From Chloroflexota bacterium (lineage in GTDB: Bacteria > Chloroflexota > Anaerolineae > VGOG01), in contig JAUWYT010000061.1 in the NCBI GenBank assembly GCA_030615705.1, positions 1-7,851 on the forward strand: 7,851 nucleotides of DNA. Direction: 5' to 3'. Below, one piece after another: positions 1 through 6,289 of this stretch (the first letter of the stretch is position 1; every line of letters starts with the position of its first letter). The position numbers were made by a program, and so were the translations under genes. A model generated the notes under the pieces. It was not told where the DNA came from and did no database searches. It was given only the letters and a program-made list of their open reading frames with translations.

Positions 1-240
1 GAGGTGAAGCGTATCGCCCGTGAGTTCTTGGACATCCTCAAGCGGGAGAAGCTGGTGCTCGATTGGCGAAAGCGCCAGCAATCCCGCGCGGCAGTGCGAA
101 TCTTCATCGAAGACATGATCTGGCGACTTCCCGAACGCTACACCGACAAGATGTGTCAGCGGAAAAGCACGCAGATTTACCAGCACATCTACGACAACTA
201 CTGGGGAGCAGGGCGGAGTATCTATGCGATGGCGGCGTAG
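1..240 (+). CDS. hsdR: Type I restriction enzyme R subunit, C-terminal end (partial)
   Basis: The frame is open from the first base of the window and stops at TAG 238-240, so only the last 79 residues are present and the true start lies outside. The fragment contains LDILKREKLVLDWRK, then QQSRAAVR, then LPERYT, then the ending YDNYWGAGRSIYAMAA. This pattern is typical of the helical C-terminal region (DUF3387/EcoR124-like) of HsdR, the motor and nuclease subunit of type I restriction-modification complexes. In the family this region helps hold HsdR to the HsdM/HsdS methyltransferase core. The ending agrees with a natural, full-length C terminus. The helicase and nuclease motifs are not in the window, so activity cannot be judged. 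hsdM and hsdS would be expected to the left. I am confident of the family, less so of the exact subtype. Confidence 0.85.
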   Translation, partial: EVKRIAREFLDILKREKLVLDWRKRQQSRAAVRIFIEDMIWRLPERYTDKMCQRKSTQIYQHIYDNYWGAGRSIYAMAA

Positions 241-415
241 GAAGCGCTCCAACTATGCTCTAAAGTCACAATGCCAACCACAAAAACCACAACCAGCGAT
301 CTTCCCCTTGAACTCCAAACCTTTGCTTCCCTGTGCTGAATAGCCGTAGTTGGCAAGGCACTGGGGCTCGGCCTTCACGGAGTAGCCTGATACAGCAAAC
401 GACATTCCCGAACGC

Positions 416-440
416 AACGCCAGCCCTGGCTGGCGTTTTT
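416..440 (+). terminator. Intrinsic terminator downstream of hsdR
   Basis: AACGCCAGCC (416-425) and GGCTGGCGTT (428-437) are perfect reverse complements with two bases between them. In RNA this would fold as an 8-bp stem with a CCCUGG loop. A run of five T (436-440) follows. There is no T run on the opposite strand, so it should act on + strand transcription. It lies 176 bases after the hsdR stop and insulates the heat-shock promoter from the restriction genes. Confidence 0.85.
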
Positions 441-513
441 GTATGAGGTTAGGTTGACAATAGGCTGAGCTCATAGCTCCCCCTTCGAAATGTCCGGCAG
501 CAGGCCCGCTGGC

Positions 514-542
514 TTGAGCTTATTGAACAAGTGTGGTACAAT
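514..542 (+). promoter_or_regulatory. Sigma-70-type promoter for hsp20-lon
   Basis: The -35 box TTGAGC (514-519) and the -10 box TACAAT (537-542) are separated by exactly 17 bases. A TG just upstream of the -10 box (533-534) may extend it. Transcription would start near 549-551 and give a leader of about 40 bases before the hsp20 ATG. No CIRCE (HrcA) element is visible. An imperfect inverted repeat, CTTG (513-516) with CAAG (528-531), overlaps the -35 box and spacer. Confidence 0.65.
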
Positions 543-588
543 TATCAACGAAACTTGACAGCGTCACTCTGTTGCTGAGGGGGCAGTG

Positions 589-1044
589 ATGAAACGAAAG
601 AGTTCTCTGTTAGATCACATTGAGGGGATGGAAGCGGAGATGGATCGCCTCTTCGACGAAGTAATTCCCTCAAGACGTTGGCTCCCCTTGCGCCGCACCA
701 GAACCTGGCGACCCCCTACCGACGTCTATGAGACCGACACCTGCGCCGTGGTCAATGTGGAAATAGCGGGTATGGAGGAAGGTGACTTCACGATATCGCT
801 GTCCAACCGCAATTTGACCATCACCGGGGTGAGGCATGATCCGTTGGCCGAAGCCCAGGGTTTAACCTTGAGCTATCAGCAGATAGAGATTCGCTATGGT
901 GACTTCGAGACCGAAGTCTATCTCCCGTGGGCCATCGTCGAGGAAGAGATCGAAGCCACTTACGAGGATGGCTTTCTGAGAGTTGTCTTGCCCAAGGCCA
1001 AGGCCCAAAAGGTTCCTGTGGTCGAGACCCGCGGGACGGAGTGA
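589..1044 (+). CDS. hsp20: Hsp20/alpha-crystallin small heat-shock protein
   Basis: This 151-residue protein is an ATP-independent holdase that binds unfolding proteins in the cytoplasm and keeps them soluble for refolding or degradation. The alpha-crystallin domain spans about residues 40-137. It starts at WRPPTDVYET, continues through NVEIAGMEEGDF, and ends with the family signature ATYEDGFLRVVLPK (123-136), the A-x-x-x-x-G-x-L motif. The short tail holds V-P-V (142-144), which may stand in for the I-x-I motif that docks one subunit onto the next. ATG 589 is preferred over GTG 586 because the ribosome site GAGGGGG (577-583) is 5 bases from the ATG but only 2 from the GTG. The gene lies directly behind a good promoter and 55 bases before lon, so the two are probably co-transcribed and act on the same substrates. 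Confidence 0.93.
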   Translation: MKRKSSLLDHIEGMEAEMDRLFDEVIPSRRWLPLRRTRTWRPPTDVYETDTCAVVNVEIAGMEEGDFTISLSNRNLTITGVRHDPLAEAQGLTLSYQQIEIRYGDFETEVYLPWAIVEEEIEATYEDGFLRVVLPKAKAQKVPVVETRGTE

Positions 1045-1086
1045 GTTCTGAACTGTGAATCCAAAAAAACTATGGGAATTGATGCG

Positions 1087-1093
1087 AAGGAGG
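1087..1093 (+). promoter_or_regulatory. Ribosome binding site that fixes the lon start
   Basis: AAGGAGG sits 6 bases before ATG 1100. The frame is also open from GTG 1055 and ATG 1082, but neither has such a site, and 1082 lies upstream of this one. Lon is therefore taken to start at 1100. Confidence 0.85.
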
Positions 1094-1099
1094 ATTGCC

Positions 1100-3682
1100 A
1101 TGCCTTCGTCGGAAAAGCAAAACCCACCTAAGAGCGGGGAACAGGGAAGCGATTCCTTGACTGACGTGGCCCCAAAAACGGCCCTCGTGCCTTCGGTACA
1201 AGAAGACAAGGAGCTCGCGAGCAAGAGGGTGGCGGATGAGGGCCTGGCGGATATCCCCAGTGAACTGGCCATCCTGCCTCTGCGAAGTGTAGTCGTCTAT
1301 CCTTTGACCGCTTTGCCCTTGACGGTGGGGCGACCACGTTCCATCCGCCTGGTAGATGATGCTGTTTTGGGTAAACGCATGATCGGCCTGGTGGCAGCTA
1401 AGGATCCAGAGAAAGAGAACCCCGGGCCCGATGACGTCTACAGGGTGGGCACGGCAGCCCTGGTCCATCGCCTGCGCAAGGCCCCCGACGGCACCATTAT
1501 CCTCCTGGTGCAGGGATTGGAGCGGATCAAGATCCGCGAGTTCACCCAATCGGAGCCTTATCTGAAAGCCGAGGTGGAGGTCGCCCCCGATTTAGTGGAG
1601 GAGACGGTGGAAATGGAGGCTCTGATGCGCAACATCGTCGAGCTCTTCCGCCGCCTGGTCTCCCTGGTGCCCCACATACCCGATGAGTTGATCATGCTGG
1701 CCCTGAACGTTGATGACCCGCGCCAGTTGGCATATGCCATCGCCACCTACATGCGCATGGATCTCGACGATGCCCAGGATATCCTGGAGACTGACGAGGT
1801 CAAGGAGAAGCTCCACAAGCTCACGATCACCCTCAATCGGGAGCTGGAAGTGCTGGAGCTGGGCAAGAAGATTCAGACCGAGGCCCAGACCGAGATGACC
1901 AAGGTGCAGAGGGAGTACTTCTTGCGGGAGCAACTGAAGGCCATCAAAAAGGAGCTGGGCGAGGAAGACGAGCAGACCATGGAGGTCGAGGAGCTCCGCC
2001 AAAAGATTGAGGTGGCTGGCATGCCCGAGGAGGCGGAGAAGGAGGCGAAGCGCGAGTTGGATCGCCTGTCCAAGCTGCCCACCGCCGCGGCGGAATACTC
2101 GGTGATCCGGACCTACCTCGATTGGTTGGTTAACCTCCCCTGGAGCAAGAGCACCGAGGACAACCTGGACATCGCCCGTGCCCGCCAGGTGCTGGACGAG
2201 GATCACTACGACCTGGATGATATCAAAGAGCGTATCCTGGAGTATCTGGCGGTGCGCAGGCTGCGCCTGGAGCGAAAAACAGAAGAAGAGGAAGAGCCGG
2301 CGGATTATATCCGTAGAGAGCGCGAAGGGGTGATCCTGTGCTTCATCGGGCCACCGGGCACTGGCAAGACGTCGCTGGGGAGGTCTATCGCCCGCGCCCT
2401 GGGCCGCAAGTTCGTGCGCCAGTCCCTGGGTGGGATGCGCGACGAGGCGGAGATCCGGGGCCACCGGCGGACCTACATCGGGGCCCTGCCAGGCCGCATC
2501 ATCCAGGCCCTGCGGCGCGTGGAGTCCAAGAACCCAGTCTTCATGTTGGATGAGATTGACAAGGTGGGCCAGGATTGGCGCGGCGATCCCTCTTCGGCTC
2601 TCCTGGAGGTCCTCGATGCGGAACAGAACCGGGACTTTCGCGATCACTACCTGGACGTGCCTTTCGATCTCTCTCAGGTGATGTTTATCACCACGGGTAA
2701 CGTCCTGTACACCATCCCTCCCGCCCTGCGCGACCGCATGGAGATCCTCAGGCTCTCTGGTTACACCGAGGAGGAGAAGATCAAGATCGCTCAGCAGTAC
2801 CTGATCCCACGGCAGATCAGGGAGAACAGCCTGCGTCCAGAAGAGATCGAGTTCAGCGAGGGAGCCATCCGCAAAGTCATCCGCGATTACACCCGCGAGG
2901 CAGGGGTGCGCAACATGGAGCGGGAGTTGGGCAGCATCTGCAGAAAGGTGGCGACCAAGGTGGCCGAGGGGCTGCGTCCTGAGGCCCCTCATGATGGTTC
3001 GACAGGCTCACCACAACGGCTTGACGAAGAGCTTGCCGAAGGGCAGGAGGGCATCAAAACGCTGATCTCTGAAGAAAAGGTGGCCGAATTTCTCGGCAAG
3101 CCCAAGTACTTCTTCGAGGCGGCAGAGCGTACAGAAATCCCGGGAGTGGCCACGGGGCTGTCCTGGACGGCTACCGGAGGCGACATCCTCTTCATCGAGG
3201 CCACCAAGATGCCGGGCAGTAAGGGCTTCACCCTCACCGGCCAACTTGGCGATGTGATGAAGGAATCGGCCCAGGCGGCCCTCAGCTATGTGCGCTCCAA
3301 GGCCGAGGAACTGGGGATTAATGGCGACTTCTTCGAGGAGACCGACATTCACCTCCACGTGCCCGCCGGTTCCATCCCCAAGGATGGCCCCTCAGCAGGG
3401 GTGACCATGGCCACGGCCCTCGTCTCCCTGCTCCTGGAGAAGCCGGTTAGGTCCGACGTGGGCATGACGGGCGAAATCACCCTGAGGGGGCAGGTGCTGC
3501 CGGTAGGGGGTATCAAGGAGAAGGTGCTTGCCGCCCATCGGGTTGGCCTGAAGACGGTGATCCTGCCCCAGCGCAACGAGCCCGACCTGGACGACGTGCC
3601 AGAGGAGGTCAAAGAGGAGATGAAGTTCATCCTGGCCGATCAGGTGGATCAGGTCTTTGCCGCCGCCCTGGCGGACCAGTAA
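1100..3682 (+). CDS. lon: ATP-dependent protease Lon (LonA type)
   Basis: This 860-residue cytoplasmic protease unfolds damaged and short-lived regulatory proteins with ATP and cuts them in a Ser-Lys active site. Domains in order: a charged N-terminal extension of about 50 residues; the LAN substrate-binding domain starting at LAILPLR (56 on); a long helical/coiled-coil part (about 250-350); the AAA+ module with Walker A GPPGTGKT (417-424) and Walker B MLDEID (482-487); and the protease domain with PKDGPSAG, catalytic Ser765, and Lys808 in GGIKEK. The Ser-Lys spacing of 43 equals that in E. coli Lon. At 860 residues against 784 in E. coli, the excess is mostly the N-terminal extension and an insertion near 626-650, which coincides with an inverted-repeat element at 2998-3040. 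No catalytic residue is affected. It follows hsp20 closely and probably shares its heat-shock promoter. Confidence 0.97.
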   Translation: MPSSEKQNPPKSGEQGSDSLTDVAPKTALVPSVQEDKELASKRVADEGLADIPSELAILPLRSVVVYPLTALPLTVGRPRSIRLVDDAVLGKRMIGLVAAKDPEKENPGPDDVYRVGTAALVHRLRKAPDGTIILLVQGLERIKIREFTQSEPYLKAEVEVAPDLVEETVEMEALMRNIVELFRRLVSLVPHIPDELIMLALNVDDPRQLAYAIATYMRMDLDDAQDILETDEVKEKLHKLTITLNRELEVLELGKKIQTEAQTEMTKVQREYFLREQLKAIKKELGEEDEQTMEVEELRQKIEVAGMPEEAEKEAKRELDRLSKLPTAAAEYSVIRTYLDWLVNLPWSKSTEDNLDIARARQVLDEDHYDLDDIKERILEYLAVRRLRLERKTEEEEEPADYIRREREGVILCFIGPPGTGKTSLGRSIARALGRKFVRQSLGGMRDEAEIRGHRRTYIGALPGRIIQALRRVESKNPVFMLDEIDKVGQDWRGDPSSALLEVLDAEQNRDFRDHYLDVPFDLSQVMFITTGNVLYTIPPALRDRMEILRLSGYTEEEKIKIAQQYLIPRQIRENSLRPEEIEFSEGAIRKVIRDYTREAGVRNMERELGSICRKVATKVAEGLRPEAPHDGSTGSPQRLDEELAEGQEGIKTLISEEKVAEFLGKPKYFFEAAERTEIPGVATGLSWTATGGDILFIEATKMPGSKGFTLTGQLGDVMKESAQAALSYVRSKAEELGINGDFFEETDIHLHVPAGSIPKDGPSAGVTMATALVSLLLEKPVRSDVGMTGEITLRGQVLPVGGIKEKVLAAHRVGLKTVILPQRNEPDLDDVPEEVKEEMKFILADQVDQVFAAALADQ
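2998..3040 (+). repeat. REP-like inverted repeat in frame inside lon
   Basis: TTCGACAGGCTC (2998-3009) pairs with GAGCTTGCCGAA (3029-3040). Of 12 positions, 10 are Watson-Crick, one is a G-T wobble and one is a mismatch. It encodes a Gly/Ser/Pro/Glu-rich stretch (about residues 633-648, starting GSTGSPQR) at the boundary between the AAA+ module and the protease domain, where E. coli Lon has no counterpart. The core TTCGACAGGC recurs inverted at 6418-6427. I infer a dispersed element that was inserted in frame and tolerated. Confidence 0.6.
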
Positions 3683-3687
3683 AGTCA

Positions 3688-3724
3688 AGGTGCAACGCAC
3701 TTCGACGAAAAGTGCGTTGCACCT
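3688..3724 (+). repeat. Perfect 15-bp stem-loop between lon and nfeD
   Basis: AGGTGCAACGCACTT (3688-3702) and AAGTGCGTTGCACCT (3710-3724) are exact reverse complements around a 7-base loop, CGACGAA. It begins 5 bases after the lon stop and ends 28 bases before the nfeD start. No T run follows (GGTATTGG), so it is not a standard intrinsic terminator. It could protect the lon mRNA end, reduce read-through into nfeD, or be a copy of a dispersed palindromic repeat. Confidence 0.85.
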
Positions 3725-3752
3725 GGTATTGGACTTTGAAAGGCTGGTGGAG

Positions 3753-5072
3753 ATGAAACGAAGAGCATTGGCTATGAGTGTGCTTGGTGTGATAGGAGCT
3801 TGCCTGTTGTTCGGCGGCTTCTCCTCCGCCTTGGCCCAGCATGGGGAGCACGTTGACGTCATCACGGTGAAGGGGGTTATAGATCCGTTCATCGCTCAAT
3901 ACGTTGGCCGAGGCCTCGACGTCGCTCAAGAGGACGGTGCCCAGTGCCTGATCGTCCAACTGGATACGCCCGGCGGATCGGACGTCCCTATGCGGGTCAT
4001 CGTGCAGAAGATGCTGAACTCCTCCGTGCCCATCGTGGTCTACGTCTCCCCTGCGGGAGCCAGGGCAGGCTCGGCAGGGGTTTTCATCACCCTGGCCGCT
4101 AACGTCGCTGCCATGGCCCCCGGCACTAACATCGGAGCCGCCCACCCCGTGGCCATGCCTGGGACGGAGATAACAGAGATCATGGAGGAGAAGGCGACCA
4201 GCGACGCCGCCGCCTACGTCAGGGCCATCGCCGAGAAGCGAGGGCGTAACGCCGAGTGGGCGGAGAAGGCGGTGCGGGAGAGCGCGTCCATCATAGCCAG
4301 GGAGGCCGTGGAGTATGAAGTGGTGGATCTCATCGCCGACGACCTGACGGATCTTTTGGACAAGATAGACGGCAGGGAGGTGATCACTGCCGCCGGCCCC
4401 GTGATCCTGAAGACCCGTGGTGCTCCGGTTCGCACCATCGGCATGAACTTTGCTGAGAAATTCCTGCACGTCATCGTTGATCCCAACATAGCCTATCTTC
4501 TGCTTTCCATCGGCACCCTGGCCCTGGTGGCCGAGTTCTATCAGCCTGGCGCCATCTTGCCTGCGGTGACGGGGGCCATTTGCTTGATCCTGGCTTTCGT
4601 TGCCTTCGGCAGCCTGCCCGTGAACTGGGGTGGGGTGGCCCTCATCGTCCTGGCGGTGGTCCTCTTCATTTTGGACATCGAGGTGGCCGGCTTCATGCTC
4701 AGCGTGGGAGGAGCCATCGCCTTCGTCCTCGGCTCGCTGATGCTCTTCAGTCCCTTCGCCCCGCCGTCGCCCACCATGCCCCGTCTCACCGTCTCCTGGC
4801 CCCTCATCGCCCTCATGACAGCCACCATCGCCTCCTTTTTCCTCTTTGCCGTCTCGGCGGGGATCAGGGCCCAGCGGACCAAGGTGGCCAGCGGAATCGA
4901 ATCCATGATCGGGGCTACGGGGGTGGCTGCTTCGGACCTGGACCCCTGGGGCACGGTGCAGGTCAGGAGCGAGCTGTGGAGCGCCGTTGCTGAGGAAGGT
5001 TCTATCAAAAAGGGAGAACAGGTTAGAGTGGTGGGTGCAGAGGGGGTGAGGCTAAAAGTGACCAAAAAGTAG
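3753..5072 (+). CDS. nfeD: NfeD-type membrane serine protease (ClpP-like plus NfeD domain)
   Basis: This 439-residue protein has a signal peptide (about 1-28, cleavage likely after ALA before Gln29), then a ClpP/crotonase-like protease domain facing outward. LDTPGG (70-75) leads to the nucleophile Ser107 in ARAGSAGVF, and Lys147 in MEEKATSD is the likely general base. The spacing of 40 is close to the Ser97/Lys138 dyad of the archaeal homologue PH1510. About five membrane helices follow (near 240-262, 268-287, 292-310, 314-333 and 350-371). The soluble OB-fold NfeD domain (380-439) has DPWGTVQVRSELWSA and the ending EGVRLKV. Length fits the long NfeD1b form. ATG 3753 is chosen because GAAAGG (3738-3743) precedes it and the hydrophobic signal follows; ATG 3774 is possible. 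The frame stays open back to 3657, but that would overlap lon and run through the 3688-3724 stem-loop. The family is paired with the slipin encoded next. Confidence 0.92.
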   Translation: MKRRALAMSVLGVIGACLLFGGFSSALAQHGEHVDVITVKGVIDPFIAQYVGRGLDVAQEDGAQCLIVQLDTPGGSDVPMRVIVQKMLNSSVPIVVYVSPAGARAGSAGVFITLAANVAAMAPGTNIGAAHPVAMPGTEITEIMEEKATSDAAAYVRAIAEKRGRNAEWAEKAVRESASIIAREAVEYEVVDLIADDLTDLLDKIDGREVITAAGPVILKTRGAPVRTIGMNFAEKFLHVIVDPNIAYLLLSIGTLALVAEFYQPGAILPAVTGAICLILAFVAFGSLPVNWGGVALIVLAVVLFILDIEVAGFMLSVGGAIAFVLGSLMLFSPFAPPSPTMPRLTVSWPLIALMTATIASFFLFAVSAGIRAQRTKVASGIESMIGATGVAASDLDPWGTVQVRSELWSAVAEEGSIKKGEQVRVVGAEGVRLKVTKK

Positions 5073-5086
5073 AGATGTAGGAGTTC

Positions 5087-5140
5087 GTAGTAGCGACTTC
5101 ATCGCCTTGGCTCCGTGAGGACGACTGAGGTCGTCACTAC
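5087..5140 (+). repeat. Degenerate REP-like palindrome between nfeD and slipin genes
   Basis: GTAGTAGCGACTTCATCGCC (5087-5106) pairs imperfectly with the arm at 5120-5140, which ends in GTCGTCACTAC. The right arm also contains a perfect small hairpin, GACGAC-TGAG-GTCGTC (5120-5135), and the left arm a weaker one, GCGA-CTTCA-TCGC (5093-5105), giving a cruciform-like layout. The look is that of a decayed dispersed repeat. There is no T run, so it is not a clear terminator. It lies in an unusually long gap (136 bases) for a gene pair normally tightly linked. Confidence 0.6.
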
Positions 5141-5196
5141 ACAAGAATCGCCAACGTCGAAAAGTAAAATCGTGGTAACAAACAGATCATATCACC

Positions 5197-5203
5197 AAGG
5201 AGG
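5197..5203 (+). promoter_or_regulatory. Strong ribosome binding site of the slipin gene
   Basis: AAGGAGG lies 5 bases before ATG 5209 and fixes the start. It is the strongest site in the window together with that of lon, suggesting the slipin is translated more efficiently than nfeD. Confidence 0.85.
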
Positions 5204-5208
5204 TTAAG

Positions 5209-6120
5209 ATGTTTGACATATTGGGTAATCTGGCCACCATATCCTTGTTCCTCTTGTTTGTGGCGATGATCTTGAGCATGGCCATCAAGATCGTGCGGGA
5301 ATACCAGCGCTTAGTGGTCTTCCGGCTGGGGCGCTCTGTCGGCACGAAGGGGCCTGGAATTATTTTCCTGATCCCCTTCGTTGACAAGGCAGTCCTGGTG
5401 GACCTGCGGGAGCAGTTCCTTGAGATCCCACGCCAGACCTGCATCACCAGGGACAACGCTCCCATCGCCATCGACTTCTTCATCTACTGGAAGGTGCTCG
5501 ACCCCGCCACCAGCGTGATCCAGGTGGCCAACTTCGCCGGCGCCTCCCAGGGGATCGCCACCACCACCCTGCGGGCAGTAGTCGGCGACCTCTCCCTGGA
5601 CGATGTCCTGGCCAAACGGGAGCACATCAACGAGGTGCTGAGGGTGAAGCTGGATGAGGTCACCGCTCGCTGGGGGGTGAAGGTCACCACCGTGGAGATC
5701 AGCGAGATCTTCCCGCCCAAGGAGGTGCAGGATGCCATGACCCGCCAGATGGCGGCGGAGCGCTCCCGTCGGGCCACGGTCCTCGAGGCCGACGGCAAGC
5801 GGGAGGCGGCCATTATGGTGGCCGAGGGGGAGAAACAATCGGCTATCCTCAAGGCCGAGGGGGATCGGCAGTCCTCCATCCTGCGGGCTGAGGGGTTCTC
5901 CATGTCCCTGGACAAGGTCTTCGAAGTGGCCAAGACGGTGGACAGCAAGACCATGAGCCTGCAGTATCTGGAGGCCCTCAAGGCTCTAGGGGCCAGTCCC
6001 GCCACCAAGTTCGTCTTCCCCATGGAGTTTGCCAACCTCCTCAGACCTTTCACCCGGTACGCCGAGAGCGCGGTCAAGGAGGTGACTAGCCCCGCTCCCT
6101 CCGAAACGTCATCGGAATAG
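5209..6120 (+). CDS. Slipin/stomatin-like SPFH membrane protein
   Basis: This 303-residue protein has one N-terminal membrane-anchoring stretch (about 8-28), then the SPFH/prohibitin domain (about 30-190) opening with REYQRLVVFRLGR and containing GPGIIFLIPFVDK, RDNAP and TLRAVVGDLSLDD. A helical part (193-229) is made of 11-12-residue repeats, each restarting with E-A-D or A-E-G. Near the C terminus, ATKFVFPMEFANLL (265-278) is a hydrophobic segment with a P-M-E core. Archaeal p-stomatin PH1511 has a similar segment that its NfeD partner cleaves. Family members form ring-shaped oligomers that organise membrane microdomains and control membrane proteases. The NfeD gene directly upstream makes the pairing clear, though the 136-base gap with its palindrome is longer than usual. 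The ending TSPAPSETSSE is a low-complexity tail. Confidence 0.93.
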   Translation: MFDILGNLATISLFLLFVAMILSMAIKIVREYQRLVVFRLGRSVGTKGPGIIFLIPFVDKAVLVDLREQFLEIPRQTCITRDNAPIAIDFFIYWKVLDPATSVIQVANFAGASQGIATTTLRAVVGDLSLDDVLAKREHINEVLRVKLDEVTARWGVKVTTVEISEIFPPKEVQDAMTRQMAAERSRRATVLEADGKREAAIMVAEGEKQSAILKAEGDRQSSILRAEGFSMSLDKVFEVAKTVDSKTMSLQYLEALKALGASPATKFVFPMEFANLLRPFTRYAESAVKEVTSPAPSETSSE

Positions 6121-6145
6121 CCATTGATCGCCCGCTAAGCCACTC

Positions 6146-6226
6146 AAAGCCCCAGGCTGCGGATGCCCAAGGTCCGCTGGAACGGACTGATGGGACGCTT
6201 TTGTGTCTTCCGTAGCCTGAGGCTTT
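6146..6226 (+). repeat. Long stem-loop between slipin and PHP genes
   Basis: AAAGCCCCAGGCTGCGGA (6146-6163) pairs with TCCGTAGCCTGAGGCTTT (6209-6226): 18 positions with one wobble and one mismatch. An inner perfect hairpin, GTCCG-CTGGAA-CGGAC (6172-6187), sits in the loop. It starts 26 bases after the slipin stop. It may end or stabilise the upstream transcript, but the last stem bases supply only three T, so intrinsic termination is uncertain. GAGCTTGTCG follows at 6229-6238 and resembles the right arm of the repeat in lon. Confidence 0.7.
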
Positions 6227-6276
6227 ATGAGCTTGTCGTGTTTCGACCTCAACGCTTAGGCTGAGCGGGGATAGTC

Positions 6277-6282
6277 AAAGGA
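6277..6282 (+). promoter_or_regulatory. Ribosome binding site of the PHP gene
   Basis: AAAGGA lies 7 bases before ATG 6290. It supports this start over the internal ATG 6446, which would begin at the PHP motif itself and lose the conserved-looking WRR lead-in. The site lies inside a small palindrome, TCAAA-GGA-TTTGA (6275-6287). Confidence 0.6.
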
Positions 6283-6289
6283 TTTGAAT

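Larger units (their letters stand above)
241..588. other. Gene-free region between hsdR and hsp20
   Basis: I see no convincing gene in these 348 bases. The only long frame is a 73-codon one on the minus strand (253-474) that runs through the terminator and resembles no family I know. The region holds the hsdR-side terminator (416-440) and the hsp20 promoter (514-542). The part from 241 to 415 shows no tRNA, repeat or clear signal. Confidence 0.7.

Noticed and set aside
253..474. A 73-codon minus-strand frame with a cysteine/glycine-rich end
   Set aside because: It runs through the perfect terminator at 416-440, has no recognisable domain and no good ribosome site.
555..560. TTGACA as a consensus -35 box of a second promoter
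   Set aside because: No acceptable -10 box occurs 16-18 bases later; that position is the GAGGGGG ribosome site.
241..588. tRNA gene or integration site beside the restriction gene
   Set aside because: No cloverleaf, no tRNA end and no flanking direct repeat could be found by reading; no CRISPR array or insertion-sequence ends are visible anywhere in the window.
1055..1099. Upstream lon starts at GTG 1055 or ATG 1082
   Set aside because: The AAGGAGG site at 1087-1093 is placed for ATG 1100, and no comparable site precedes the earlier codons.
1592..2992. A 466-codon frame on the minus strand opposite lon
   Set aside because: It lies wholly inside the unmistakable lon gene, reads as leucine/histidine/glutamine-rich text with no domain, and is expected from codon bias in a GC-rich gene.
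3657..3752. Upstream extension of the nfeD frame
   Set aside because: It would overlap the end of lon, run through the perfect stem-loop at 3688-3724 and put a charged leader before the signal peptide.
3627..4469. A 280-codon minus-strand frame across lon and nfeD
   Set aside because: It is antisense to two well-supported genes, is glycine/histidine-rich without a domain, and crosses the intergenic hairpin.
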